A DNA stretch of 64,000 nucleotides from Paraburkholderia graminis C4D1M (GCF_000172415.1 NZ_ABLD01000015.1:62001-126000), one strand, 5' to 3'; positions 25,747 to 34,762 are shown, counted from the first letter of the stretch. Notes: a model not told the origin generated them from the letters alone. Numbers and translations are program-made.

Positions 25747-27114
25747 TCAAAGCATTACGTTCGCTGCCGCGGAGTCGTCCAGCCTGTCAGCGGCAAGCTC
25801 CTCGAGCGACCTGGCACCCGTCGTTTTCGGAGCGAGCACAATTGCAGCAAGCGCGCCGATGAGCATGAGCAGGGAGATGGCGCCGAGTCCTCCAGCCATG
25901 CTGTTGGTCGCCGTCTTGATCGAGCCGATGATCATGGGACTGACAAACCCTCCGAGCAGACCGATACAGTTCACGACGGCGACTCCGCCTGCTGCTCCGC
26001 TGCCGCGGATGTAGTCCGTCGAAATCGCCCAGATCAGAGGATTGGGCGCAAGAATCCCCGCCGTCGCGATCGAAAGCGCCACCAGCGACCATGCAAGGCT
26101 GCCGTGAATCAGACCCGCCGCAAACAGACCGAGGGCACCGATAATCATCGTGATGCCGCAGTGCCAGCGGCGCTCCATCGTGCGGTCGGAGTTCCAGTTC
26201 ATCCCGATCAGCGCAATCCAGCTCACGAAGTACGGAATGGCCGAATAGATACCGATTTCTAGCGGACTCGTCAGCCCCGTACTCTTGATCAGCGTGGGTA
26301 ACCAGAAGCCGATCGCAAACACACCCGCAATCTGTGCAAACCAGACGAAGCCCATCACATACACGCGTGGGTCGCGAAGTGCATTCATGAAGGTGTGTTC
26401 CGCGTGCGTCCCGCTCACACCTGAACTGTGCTTCAGGTCCGCGAGAATCTGCGCCTTCTCGGCGTCACTCAGCCACTTTGCTTTTTCGGGGCCGTCGTCC
26501 AGGAAGAAAAATGCGGCAATGCCAAGGAAGCTTGCCGGCAAGCCCTGTACGATGAACATCCATTGCCAGCCATGCATGGCGCGGATGCCCTCCATGTGCG
26601 TCATCAGCCAGCCGGACATCGGGCCGCCAAGCAACCCGGCTATGCCCGTTGCACAAGTGAAGATAGCAATGGCTTTGGCACGGCGCTCGACGGGGTACCA
26701 GCGCGTCAGATAGAAAATGATGCCCGGATACAGACCGGCTTCGGCAAGACCGAGCAGAAAGCGTACGGTGTAGAAATGCGACGGGAGGGTCACGAATGCG
26801 GTCGCCGCAGCCAGGATGCCCCACAGAACCATGATTCGCGAGAAGGTCCGCTTTACGCCGATTCTCGTCAACAGAAGGTTGCTCGGCACTTCCATCAGCA
26901 CGTAGCCGAGAAAGAAAATGCCTGCGCCAATGCTGTAGGTGAAGTCGCTGAAGCCGATGTCGTGTTTCATGTCGAGCTGCGCAATTCCGACGTTCACACG
27001 GTCCAGGAAAGCGAACACGTAACAGAGGAACAGGAAAGGAATCAGGCGCCGCGTGATTTTTCGATATGCTTGCTCTGCCAGCGGACTAGCCGCGGCACTG
27101 ATGGGCGAGTTCAT
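25747..27114 (-). CDS. MFS transporter, anion:cation symporter family
   Basis: 455 residues, about 12 spans. ITRRLIPFLFLCYVFAFLDRVNVGIAQLDM is the ACS signature; LLGLAEAGLYPGIIFYLTRWYPVERRAKAIAIF marks spans 4-5. GGAGGAG precedes the ATG. It is about as similar to the carrier at 15877 as family members usually are, not a recent copy. It would import the carboxylate consumed by the co-transcribed crotonase and lyase. Confidence 0.88.
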   Translation of the reverse strand: MNSPISAAASPLAEQAYRKITRRLIPFLFLCYVFAFLDRVNVGIAQLDMKHDIGFSDFTYSIGAGIFFLGYVLMEVPSNLLLTRIGVKRTFSRIMVLWGILAAATAFVTLPSHFYTVRFLLGLAEAGLYPGIIFYLTRWYPVERRAKAIAIFTCATGIAGLLGGPMSGWLMTHMEGIRAMHGWQWMFIVQGLPASFLGIAAFFFLDDGPEKAKWLSDAEKAQILADLKHSSGVSGTHAEHTFMNALRDPRVYVMGFVWFAQIAGVFAIGFWLPTLIKSTGLTSPLEIGIYSAIPYFVSWIALIGMNWNSDRTMERRWHCGITMIIGALGLFAAGLIHGSLAWSLVALSIATAGILAPNPLIWAISTDYIRGSGAAGGVAVVNCIGLLGGFVSPMIIGSIKTATNSMAGGLGAISLLMLIGALAAIVLAPKTTGARSLEELAADRLDDSAAANVML

Positions 27115-27186
27115 GCATGTCTCCTCCGGCGAAAGGCCGGTTAGTTGGCCGCCACGCGCGACTGGCGGCTTTCCTGTGCGGTGCGG

Positions 27187-28002
27187 CTAGCGTCCCTTGA
27201 AGACAGGCTGCCGCTTCTCGTTATATGCACTGATACCTTCAAGACGGTCTTGCGTCGGGATGAGCCGGTTGTAGGCTTCTATTTCGATGAAGAGACCCGT
27301 GTTCAGATCGCTTTGCATCCCGAGGTCGATCGCCTTCTTTGCCTGCGCAACTGAAAGAGGTGCGCTCGTGCAGATGTCACGGGCGGCTTCGATCGCGCGT
27401 GCCAGCACCTGGTTCGGCTCGTACAACTGGTTCACGACACCCCACGCGAGCGCTTCTTCCGCTGAGAACTTCGAGCCGCGAAAAATCAGTTCTTTCGAGC
27501 GTCGCGTACCGATCGTGCGAGGAAGCTGCTGGGTACCACCGCCCCCCGGCATGATTCCGCGTTTCACCTCTGTAAATCCGAAGACGGCCTGATTCGATGC
27601 ATAGGCGAAATCACACGCCAGCAGCAGTTCGAGGCCGCCTGCAACTGCCGATCCATTGACGGCGCAGATAAGAGGAATCGGGCAATGGGTGATTGCGCGC
27701 ACCATGCGTTCGAACAGATAGTGCTGCGTGCCGAACTGCTCGTCCGTCATGCCTTCGCGTTGCTTGAGATCCGCTCCACCGCAGAAGGCCCGCTCACCCG
27801 TACCCGTGAGAATCGCGCAACGATATTGAGTGGGGTCGACCTCCAGCGCACCGAAGACCTTGATCAGCTCCTGGCCCATTGGTGTGCTGATTGCGTTCGA
27901 CACTTCTGGGCGGTTCAACCGGATCACGAGAATCTGGCCATCGATTTCTTCAAGCGCCAACGTCCTGATCGTGGCCGGGTCGAGGTGTTGAGCTATCTTC
28001 AA
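27187..28002 (-). CDS. Enoyl-CoA hydratase/isomerase (crotonase)
   Basis: 271 residues. Crotonase signatures: RAFCGGADLKQRE (oxyanion loop), NGSAVAGGLELLLACDFAYAS with the first catalytic Glu position, and FGFTEVKRGIMPGGGGTQQLPRTIG with the second. The start is TTG at 28002, because AGGAG stands 5 bases before it; the GTG at 28041 lacks a site and would add 13 unlike residues. It is the first gene of the leftward operon. Upstream lies the duplicated LysR control region (28229-28316), probably its promoter. It may hydrate the enoyl-CoA cleaved by the lyase. Confidence 0.87.
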   Translation of the reverse strand: MKIAQHLDPATIRTLALEEIDGQILVIRLNRPEVSNAISTPMGQELIKVFGALEVDPTQYRCAILTGTGERAFCGGADLKQREGMTDEQFGTQHYLFERMVRAITHCPIPLICAVNGSAVAGGLELLLACDFAYASNQAVFGFTEVKRGIMPGGGGTQQLPRTIGTRRSKELIFRGSKFSAEEALAWGVVNQLYEPNQVLARAIEAARDICTSAPLSVAQAKKAIDLGMQSDLNTGLFIEIEAYNRLIPTQDRLEGISAYNEKRQPVFKGR

Positions 28003-28228
28003 TGTGACTCCTGATGCGTATCTATCAATGAAAAACTGCACCGGCGAGACGTGGGCTGCTCACCGCTCCGATGCCTGTCACTACTGGATGCGGGCAGCGC
28101 CGAGCGCAACGGCGCCTGATCGTTTCATGTTGTGAGCGGATCAGCAGGCCGGAACCATTTCCCTGATATCGGTAAGCTGCACGGTCACGGACTCGGCGAC
28201 TGATAGCCGCGCCTCGCACTGACAACCG

Positions 28229-28316
28229 AGTGTACTGATGCGCCCTATGTACGGGTAATGAAACGTTGCAATCACGTGAACGTAATAGGTTATATCCGTG
28301 ATAACCAGTAGCGATG
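28229..28316 (+). repeat. Copy B of the duplicated LysR promoter and 5-prime end
   Basis: It matches 22682-22770, starting AGTGTACTGATGCG and ending with the first codons GTG ATA ACC AGT. Beyond 28316 the LysR frame ends in unrelated codons (GPALAKNLSP), so only the control part survives. It lies 226 bases upstream of the crotonase start. Confidence 0.8.
28288..28306. promoter_or_regulatory. Second copy of the 19-bp LysR dyad
   Basis: GGTTATATCCGTGATAACC, identical to 22742-22760. It is kept intact although the coding part after it is gone, which suggests selection as an operator for the crotonase-MFS-lyase operon. Confidence 0.65.
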
Positions 28317-28318
28317 GC
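28298..28318 (+). pseudogene. Truncated 5-prime end of a LysR gene
   Basis: GTG ATA ACC AGT AGC GAT reads MITSSD, matching MITSND of the LysR gene at 22752; the remaining 300 codons are absent. It is too short to be functional and is best seen as a deletion scar or partial duplication. Confidence 0.6.
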
Positions 28319-28346
28319 CCGGCACTGGCAAAGAATCTTTCCCCGT

Positions 28347-28493
28347 CTATCGGACAAGTGCGACGAAAACAGGCGTATCGCATGCCGCACGGGCCGCATC
28401 GAAGTCAGCCGCCGCGCGATCGTACTCAGCTATTGGTGAGTCCATTTCAGCCTTAAGCGCAGGCGTAGAGGTAGGCGTAGGAACGTAGTTCAT
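28347..28493 (-). CDS. Possible 48-residue hypothetical protein
   Basis: ATG at 28493, TAG ending at 28347. The product begins MNYVPTPTSTPALKAEMDS and continues with an Ala/Asp/Arg-rich segment EYDRAAADFDAARAACD that could form an amphipathic helix. There is no good ribosome binding site and no family that I recognise. It may be the tail of a lost gene. Weak call. Confidence 0.28.
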   Translation of the reverse strand: MNYVPTPTSTPALKAEMDSPIAEYDRAAADFDAARAACDTPVFVALVR

Positions 28494-28864
28494 CTGCTGA
28501 ATTTGCCGTCCAGCACGGCACTTGTTCTTGAGCCTAACAATGCAGCGTGTTCGCGCACCGCTGCTTATGTTGAAGTGCTGCGTTGCTCATGATTTTCCGA
28601 TCTCAGTTTGCCACCGGCACGGCGCTCATGATCGCCACGCTCGTTACCTTCGGTTTTCACGGCCGCGACAATCGCGTTCGTCATGGTTTGGTTTTCCTGG
28701 CGTGCCTCAGTCCAGGATTCAATCCAAAACCGGACGCCGCCGGATAGACGACGTCCGGTCTCCCGAGCAAAGGTTGAGCGGAGCGGGCGGCCGCGCGGCC
28801 TCGGCAGGTTCATCCACCGAGGCCGCTTCATGGCGATGCGCCTGGGCAGACGTCAAAGCATTGC

Positions 28865-29983
28865 TTAGCCGACAAAGCGCTCTGAGCGATAGGGGTCCAA
28901 TAGCTTCACAGTCACGCCGTCAAGCAGTTCCGTGGTGATCAGTTGCGACAATCCGGCTGCCAGACTAATGCCTGCGTTCGTCGTAATAGAAAGCACGCCG
29001 GGAAGTTCTTTAGAGCGGCTCACGACAGGCAACCCGTCAGCCGGAATGACGCGACGCGTTTCGGTGACTTTCTCGAAAATGGCGTTCTTCAAACCTGGTA
29101 GCACTCGGGCGGCGACACGCACGAGCTCCTCCGGGTCGGGCGTGCTTGGATCTCCAACGGGTGAACCGGAGAAGTGCTTGGCGATGACCACGCGACCGTC
29201 GATGCGCTGAATCGCATGAACGTGTGCGCCAAGAATGACCGAATCGAAAAGCCGCGGCAACGGCGCGAGGTGGACGACGCTGCCCGTGCTGTGGATGAGC
29301 GGTGCCTTAAGCCCCGTACCTTCGACGAGTTCCGGGTTCGCAATGCCGCCCGCGAAGATGAGAATATCGGCCTCGCGCTTGCCACTTCCGCTCCGGATCT
29401 CGTAACCGTCCGCCGTCTTCGTAAAGCCCTGATACGCGTCGTGCGGCGAATACTGCGCCCCGTGTGCGACCGCGGCCTCGAGCATCATTGACGTCAGTTG
29501 CACAGGCGACATCATCCCTTCGTCAGGCGTGTAGAAAATATCCGTCTCGGCGCCTGGTTCAAACCCCGGCTCAATGTCGCGTGCCTCGGCCGTGGTGACG
29601 CGATAAGTCGGGCTGCCCCACCGCAGGCGCCGGTCGAGTTCCGCCGCGAGTTCCGCTGCCTCAGCGGTATCCGGCTCGGCGCTTTGCAAGCAGCCAGACC
29701 AGCGGATCGGCAGACCGCCGATCTCGCTTTGCAGATAACGCCAGCGCAAGTGCGACAGTCGATGCAGATTGAAGTAATGCTGCGCGCCGACTTCGCCGAG
29801 CGAGTCCGCGTTGCGGAACTTCGTCTGGTTCGTAATCCACGCGAAGGATCCCGATGTCGCGCCTTTCGCGACCTCGTGCTTGTCGAGCACGGTCACGCGC
29901 GCGCCGCGTTTCGCGAAATCATAAGCGAGCGTGGTGCCGATGATGCCTGCACCGATGATGACCACTTTAGGTGCCGAATTCAT
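28865..29983 (-). CDS. DadA-like FAD-dependent amino acid oxidoreductase
   Basis: 372 residues. The FAD-binding fold begins KVVIIGAGIIGTTLAYDFAKRGARVTVLDKHE; GATSGSFAWITNQ is the DAO-family loop; IPADGLPVVSRSKELPGVLSITTNAGISLAAGLSQLI is the C-terminal FAD-contacting region. It oxidises the C-N bond of a D-amino acid, glycine derivative or N-alkyl amino acid. AGAGG precedes the ATG. It lies 107 bases downstream of an MFS gene on the same strand and is probably co-transcribed with it: uptake, then oxidation, under the LysR gene at 31603. Confidence 0.85.
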   Translation of the reverse strand: MNSAPKVVIIGAGIIGTTLAYDFAKRGARVTVLDKHEVAKGATSGSFAWITNQTKFRNADSLGEVGAQHYFNLHRLSHLRWRYLQSEIGGLPIRWSGCLQSAEPDTAEAAELAAELDRRLRWGSPTYRVTTAEARDIEPGFEPGAETDIFYTPDEGMMSPVQLTSMMLEAAVAHGAQYSPHDAYQGFTKTADGYEIRSGSGKREADILIFAGGIANPELVEGTGLKAPLIHSTGSVVHLAPLPRLFDSVILGAHVHAIQRIDGRVVIAKHFSGSPVGDPSTPDPEELVRVAARVLPGLKNAIFEKVTETRRVIPADGLPVVSRSKELPGVLSITTNAGISLAAGLSQLITTELLDGVTVKLLDPYRSERFVG

Positions 29984-30090
29984 AGAGTGCCTCTTTTCGT
30001 TGATGCAAATAGCGTTGCCAGGGTGAGATTCTTAAAATTTGAGTTGCCGTGGCTCCCCAGTGTCAAGGAAGGCTGCGCCGTTCTTACCGG

Positions 30091-31482
30091 TCAGCTGCGA
30101 GCCTCTCTTCGCTGCAGAGCGTGTTCGCCGGCGCTCGCGTCCACCGTCGGAGCGTTTGCCGCGCCAAGCGACACATGACGGGTCTCGGGAGCCATGCGAG
30201 CAGATACGAGCAGGCCAACCAGGCTGATCCCGCCCGCGATAAGCAGACCAGTCGCGCTTCCGAAATGGACGAGTACCGTAGGAAGGAGGAAGGTTCCTGC
30301 CGCGGCTCCGATGCGGCTTGCAGACATGGCGAGTCCCATACCGGTTGCTCGAAGGTCAGTCGGGAAAATCTCGTTCGGGTAGATGAACTGCAGCCCGGAA
30401 CCGGCAGCTTCGGCCACCGTGAAGAGAATGAATAAACCAATCGCAACAGTGGCAATGCCCGACATCGGCGTCGCGAGAAGAAACAGCGCGAGCGTTGCAA
30501 GAACGAATGAGGCAAGACAAAGCGTGCGTCGACCGACCCGGTTGACGACGAACATGCCGATCGCGGTTCCGACGATCGCAAACGAAATGATTACGAGCGA
30601 GCCGGCGAGTGGCCTGGTGACGCCGAGCGACTTCAGCAACATCGGTTGAAACGTCTTGATTGCGAACGAGGGCGCAATCTGGCACATCCAGAAGATCGAG
30701 CAGAACACCAGCATGCGCCCATAGCCCCGCGAAATCAGTTCGCGGATTTTTGACAGTCCGAGGCCACGCCTTGAAGTGCTGACACGCGTCTCAGCAACGA
30801 GCGCATCAAAGTCAACCTGGGGCCCAAGATGCTGTTCCACGATGCCACGCGCCGCCTCTACCCGTCCTACGGAAATCAACCAGCGCGGCGACTCGGGGAT
30901 GTTAAGGCGCAGCAGCAGGAAAAGTGCTGAAGGGATGGCAGCGCTCGCAAGAATGTAGCGCCATACACCGCTTTCGCTACCGCTCACGATCAAACCCGTT
31001 GCAAGGCTTAACGTGTATCCGACCCAGAGCAGAAGCACGAGGCTCGCGAGAACCGGCCCGCGAAGCTTCCGGGGCAGGAATTCAGCTGCGAGCGCGGTGG
31101 CGATGGGATAGTCCGCGCCCAGCGCAACCCCCATGATGAAACGAAGGACGAAGAGCGTCGTCACGTCATGCACGAACAAGTGCGCGAGTGAGCAGATAAC
31201 GAATACGGCGAGATTGAGCACATACATCTTCTGGCGGCCGAAGCGGTCCGTCATTGGTCCGAAAACGACGCCGCCCGCGAACATGCCAATGAGGCTGGAG
31301 GCGCCGATCAGACCGATCTGCAGCGCGCTCAGCGCGAGATCCTTCGCAATGAACGGCAGCGCTACAACAATGATCCCTAGCAAATAGCCGTCACAGAACG
31401 GCCCCCCTGCCGCCACAACGGCAATCCTCCTGTGGAAGCGGCTCGTAGGTAAATCTTCGATGCCGACGAGTGTCTTTGCCAT
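30091..31482 (-). CDS. MFS transporter, sugar/aromatic acid porter-like
   Basis: 463 residues, 12 spans. Motifs: AGGPFCDGYLLGIIVVALPFIA in span 1, MTDRFGRQKMYVL (loop 2-3 motif A), GVALGADYPIATALAAEFLPRKLRG (span 4 and loop) and NIPESPRWLIS, the PESPR signature of the sugar-porter type. VNRVGRRTL marks loop 8-9. GGAGG is 6 bases before the ATG at 31482. Divergent from a LysR gene and followed by the DadA-like oxidase, so it probably imports an amino-acid-like or betaine-like compound. Confidence 0.87.
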   Translation of the reverse strand: MAKTLVGIEDLPTSRFHRRIAVVAAGGPFCDGYLLGIIVVALPFIAKDLALSALQIGLIGASSLIGMFAGGVVFGPMTDRFGRQKMYVLNLAVFVICSLAHLFVHDVTTLFVLRFIMGVALGADYPIATALAAEFLPRKLRGPVLASLVLLLWVGYTLSLATGLIVSGSESGVWRYILASAAIPSALFLLLRLNIPESPRWLISVGRVEAARGIVEQHLGPQVDFDALVAETRVSTSRRGLGLSKIRELISRGYGRMLVFCSIFWMCQIAPSFAIKTFQPMLLKSLGVTRPLAGSLVIISFAIVGTAIGMFVVNRVGRRTLCLASFVLATLALFLLATPMSGIATVAIGLFILFTVAEAAGSGLQFIYPNEIFPTDLRATGMGLAMSASRIGAAAGTFLLPTVLVHFGSATGLLIAGGISLVGLLVSARMAPETRHVSLGAANAPTVDASAGEHALQRREARS

Positions 31483-31602
31483 ATGTGCCTCCAAACGTTG
31501 CCGAATCAGATGACGGAGATGTTGTTCTGTTCGAGTAGGCTAAGGTTCGGCACAATATCGGTCAATGTCGGATTTTATTCACCGAATATCGAAGGACTTG
31601 AT

Positions 31603-32472
31603 ATGTTGTTTAGCGAGGAGATCAACACATTCCTGGCGGTGGTCCGCTCGGGAAGCCTGCTTCAGGCGGCCGAGATCGTATCCACGACGCAGTCGACTGT
31701 CTCGTATCGGATCCAGTCCCTCGAGCGCCGGATAGGACATCTGCTGTTGCTGCGCTCGCGGGGAGCGAGGGGCATATCGCTGACCGCCGAAGGTGAGCGG
31801 TTTCTCGACATTGCCGAGCGCTGGAAAATGCTCGAAGTCGAGGCTGAGCAACTTCAGGGCAACCAGGTAAGACACCTTGCCGTCGGTTCGGTCGACGCGG
31901 TTGCGATCAACGTCCTTCCGCCGTTTATCGCTGCGCTCTGCGACGAGACACCGCCCGTTCGTCTGCATATGGAAAGTTCGCGCTATTTCCAGCTCGCTAA
32001 CCGCGTTGCATCTGGTCACCTGGACGTAGCCTTCACACTGACCCCGTCCGAACACGTCGACCTTGTCTCAAGAAAGCTCCGCGATTACGCGATGCTTGTG
32101 GTCTATGCTGCGTCGGGTAAGACATCTTTGCCTGAAGCGCTCGACATGACGGATCTCGACCCATCGAGAGAAATTCATTTGCCGTGGTCGCCTCAGTTCG
32201 ATTTATGGCGCATTCGGCGCGGGTTTTCGCGGCACGTAAATTGGGTTGAGAAAGCACACATGCTCGCGCCAATGCTCAGAAATGCGGCGTGGGCAATCGT
32301 CCCGAGTTTTTTGACGGCGCCATTGGCGAAGGAGACCGGATGCACGATCCACCGGATCGCGGTAGATCCCCCCGAGCCCCTTTCTCTTTTCATGATTTCG
32401 CGCAAACAGAGTAGCGACGCAACCAGACGTCACGAGCAACTCATCGAAATGGCGCTCGCCGCCCTCGACTGA
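31603..32472 (+). CDS. LysR-family transcriptional regulator
   Basis: 289 residues. INTFLAVVRSGSLLQAAEIV, then TTQSTVSYRIQSLERRIGHL and LLLRSRGARGISLTAEGERFL form the helix-turn-helix and wing; the effector domain follows with VRHLAVGSVDAVAINVLPPFIAALC. AAGGA lies 8 bases before the ATG at 31603; an earlier in-frame ATG at 31483 is not supported. Divergent from the MFS gene (120 bases between), it probably controls MFS plus DadA-like oxidase. Confidence 0.88.
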   Translation: MLFSEEINTFLAVVRSGSLLQAAEIVSTTQSTVSYRIQSLERRIGHLLLLRSRGARGISLTAEGERFLDIAERWKMLEVEAEQLQGNQVRHLAVGSVDAVAINVLPPFIAALCDETPPVRLHMESSRYFQLANRVASGHLDVAFTLTPSEHVDLVSRKLRDYAMLVVYAASGKTSLPEALDMTDLDPSREIHLPWSPQFDLWRIRRGFSRHVNWVEKAHMLAPMLRNAAWAIVPSFLTAPLAKETGCTIHRIAVDPPEPLSLFMISRKQSSDATRRHEQLIEMALAALD

Positions 32473-32496
32473 TTGGGTGATTTTTCGAGGAGTCGA

Positions 32497-33282
32497 TCAC
32501 CCCTTCCCAAGCGGCGGCCGACCAGGAAACCCCGCCATGTTGCTCAACTGCGCAAGTTCGTTCGCAGCCTCGCGCAGCGGCACCGAGTACTCGTGAATCT
32601 TCTCGGCGGTCAGCCGCACCCGCGGTCCCGCCAGACTGATCACGCCCACGCAGCGCGAGCCGCTCACCACGGGCACCGCCACCGCCGACATGCGCGGCGC
32701 AAACACCTCGTCGATCATCGCGTAGCCGCGCACTCGCGCAGCGTGCAGGAAACCGAGCAGTGCCTTGATCGTGGTCGGCGCATTCGGCCCGAACTCGTTC
32801 GGCTGACCGAAGCCCTGCTTGATAACCAGTGCCACCGCCTGCTCGTCGGTCATTGTCATGAGCCACGCGTGACCGGTCGACGTGCATGACAGCCGCGCTG
32901 CGTGGCCCATGTCGGGATCGTAGCGAAAGCCGACGCGCTGCCCGTCCGCCTTGCCGACCCAGATAATGGCGTCACCGTCGACGAGCGACAGCCGCGCCAG
33001 TTCGCCGGTCTTTGCGGCGACGCGCTCGATAATCGGCTGGGCGATATCGGCAATGCCGGTGAGGCTCAGAAACTCGAGTCCGTTCGACGTCATCCGCATG
33101 GTCAGGATATAGCGGCTGTGATCGACGAGCTGCCGCACATACCCGCCTTCGACGAGGTCCGTGAGCAGACGGTGGCACGTGCTGCGCGGCAGGGACAAGG
33201 CGTCGGCAATCGCCACGAGGCCTGCGCCCTCGCCTTGCGAGGCCAGCCAATCGAGAATCCTGAGACCGTTCTTCAGCGACAT
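32497..33282 (-). CDS. IclR-family transcriptional regulator
   Basis: 261 residues. The N-terminal winged helix: LKNGLRILDWLASQGEGAGLVAIADALSLPRSTCHRLLTDLVEGGYV. The C-terminal effector domain has ARLSLVDGDAIIWVGKADG, ARLSCTSTGHAWLM and SAVAVPVVSGSRCVGVISLAGPRVRL. The ATG at 33282 gives the standard length; GGAAG lies upstream. It is divergent from the MFS/dehydroquinase-like pair (126 bases), which it likely represses or activates. Regulators of quinate or protocatechuate use are often of this family. Confidence 0.88.
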   Translation of the reverse strand: MSLKNGLRILDWLASQGEGAGLVAIADALSLPRSTCHRLLTDLVEGGYVRQLVDHSRYILTMRMTSNGLEFLSLTGIADIAQPIIERVAAKTGELARLSLVDGDAIIWVGKADGQRVGFRYDPDMGHAARLSCTSTGHAWLMTMTDEQAVALVIKQGFGQPNEFGPNAPTTIKALLGFLHAARVRGYAMIDEVFAPRMSAVAVPVVSGSRCVGVISLAGPRVRLTAEKIHEYSVPLREAANELAQLSNMAGFPGRPPLGKG

Positions 33283-33360
33283 GTCGCGTCCGCTTCCATC
33301 ATGTGAAAAGCAGTTCCAGCGTGGAACGCCTCGTTTGGAGAGCGCAAACAATAGCATTTG

Positions 33361-33377
33361 TTCGTCGCCAGAACGAA
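33361..33377. promoter_or_regulatory. Dyad in the IclR/MFS divergent promoter
   Basis: TTCGT-CGCCAGA-ACGAA is a perfect 5-7-5 inverted repeat, 32 bases upstream of the MFS start. A second, AACAA-N6-TTGTT, overlaps its left edge. IclR proteins bind such short dyads; assignment inferred. Confidence 0.4.
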
Positions 33378-33408
33378 CGTTTCAACACATCGGGATTGAG
33401 GAGACAAC

Positions 33409-34758
33409 ATGTCGTCGTTCGCAGATTCAGACTCAGACGTGGCCGCGGGGAAACAGTCCGCGCAGGCCCATTTGATGGCGCGCCGCGCGGTAGCGGGCGC
33501 AACCGTCGGCACCGCACTCGAATGGTTCGACTTCGCGCTGTATGGCGTGGTCGCGGCCACGATCTTTCCAAAGCTGTTTTTCCCTTCACTCGACCCGACC
33601 GCGTCGCTGCTCGCATCGCTGGCGAGTTTCTGGGCGGGGCTCGCCGCACGGCCGCTCGGCGCGGTGATCTGCGGGATGCTCGGCGACCGCTGGGGACGTC
33701 GCAAGCTGATGCTGATCACTGTCTCGGTGATGGGCGTGTCGTCGTTTCTGATGGGCTTGCTGCCCACTTACCAGCAGGTCGGCATTCTCGCGCCGACGTT
33801 GCTGGTGTCGCTGCGTATCATCCAGGGCTTCGCGCTCGGCGGCGAATCGACCGGCGCGCAACTGATGGCAGTGGAGCACGCATCAGCCAACCGGCGCGGC
33901 TGGTATTCCGGACTGCTTGGCATCTGCTCGCCGCTCAGTCAGATTCTCGCCAATCTCTCGCTCTTTACGATGGCCGCCCTGCTTTCATCGGACGACTTCA
34001 ACGCCTGGGGATGGCGCGTTCCGTTCCTCGCAAGTTTTGTCCTCGTGCTGCTCGGCATCTACATCCGCAGGAAGGTCAGCGAGACACCGGCCTTCGAGGC
34101 GCTCAAAAAGACGGGCGCTCCGGTGCGCGCCGCCAATCCGCTCGGCACCGTCTTCAGGTATCACTGGCGCACCGCCCTTCGCCTGACGCTGTTCTTCTGC
34201 GGCCCCGCTGCGCTCTTCTATCTGATCGTGGTCTTCTCGCTCAGCTACCTGACGAAACATTTGGGCGTGCCCAAGCAAACCGGCTTCATGCTGCTGATGG
34301 TTGCAAATGTCTGCGCGATTGCCGGCGCGCTGCTGGGCGGCTATCTGAGCGATCGGATCGGACGCAGGCGTGCGCTGATGATCGGCTCGTTCTGCACGCT
34401 GATCTGCTGCCTGATCTATTTTCCGGTTCTGAACCAGAACTCGATTGGCATGACGATGGCGGTGATGGGCGCCTTCCTCGGCTTCACACAATTTCAGAGC
34501 GGCATCCAGCCGGTCTGGTTTGCCGAGTCCTTTCCGACCGAGGCACGCTACACCGGCTCTGCCCTATCGTACTCGGGCGCCAACCTGCTCACCGGCGGGC
34601 CGATGCCGATTGTCGCGGTGGCGCTGCTCAATGCATTTCACGGTTCTCCGTGGGCCATCGTCGCGGTGTGCGGCTCGCTGAACCTGCTCTCGTTCCTGAT
34701 GATCGCGATATCGCGCGAAACCAGAGGCACCGCGCTCGAAAGCTCTTCTACACATTGA
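33409..34758 (+). CDS. MFS transporter, metabolite:proton symporter family
   Basis: 449 residues, 12 spans. VGTALEWFDFALYGVVAATIFPKLFFPS is the signature of the KgtP/ProP/ShiA group, followed by GMLGDRWGRRKLMLITV, GFALGGESTGAQLMAVEHA and LSDRIGRRRALMIGSF. Members include shikimate and dicarboxylate importers. GAGGAGA precedes the ATG. It is separated by only 4 bases from a dehydroquinase-like gene, so both are translated together; import of quinate, shikimate or a related ring acid fits, but is inferred. Confidence 0.88.
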   Translation: MSSFADSDSDVAAGKQSAQAHLMARRAVAGATVGTALEWFDFALYGVVAATIFPKLFFPSLDPTASLLASLASFWAGLAARPLGAVICGMLGDRWGRRKLMLITVSVMGVSSFLMGLLPTYQQVGILAPTLLVSLRIIQGFALGGESTGAQLMAVEHASANRRGWYSGLLGICSPLSQILANLSLFTMAALLSSDDFNAWGWRVPFLASFVLVLLGIYIRRKVSETPAFEALKKTGAPVRAANPLGTVFRYHWRTALRLTLFFCGPAALFYLIVVFSLSYLTKHLGVPKQTGFMLLMVANVCAIAGALLGGYLSDRIGRRRALMIGSFCTLICCLIYFPVLNQNSIGMTMAVMGAFLGFTQFQSGIQPVWFAESFPTEARYTGSALSYSGANLLTGGPMPIVAVALLNAFHGSPWAIVAVCGSLNLLSFLMIAISRETRGTALESSSTH

Positions 34759-34762
34759 AACC

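Larger units (their letters stand above)
28003..28864. other. 862-base region: decayed duplication, small frames
   Basis: It holds copy B of the LysR promoter and 5-prime end (28229-28316), after which the LysR frame turns into unrelated sequence, so the duplicate gene is truncated. On the opposite strand are a 48-codon frame (28347-28493, listed) and a 39-codon frame (28565-28684) with only AGGA at long spacing. The rest shows no domain, RNA or strong hairpin. It looks like a scar of past rearrangement that now serves as the crotonase operon promoter. Confidence 0.55.

Noticed and set aside
28565-28684. 39-codon minus-strand frame
   Set aside because: Only AGGA at long spacing supports it; composition is charged and low in complexity, so it was not called.
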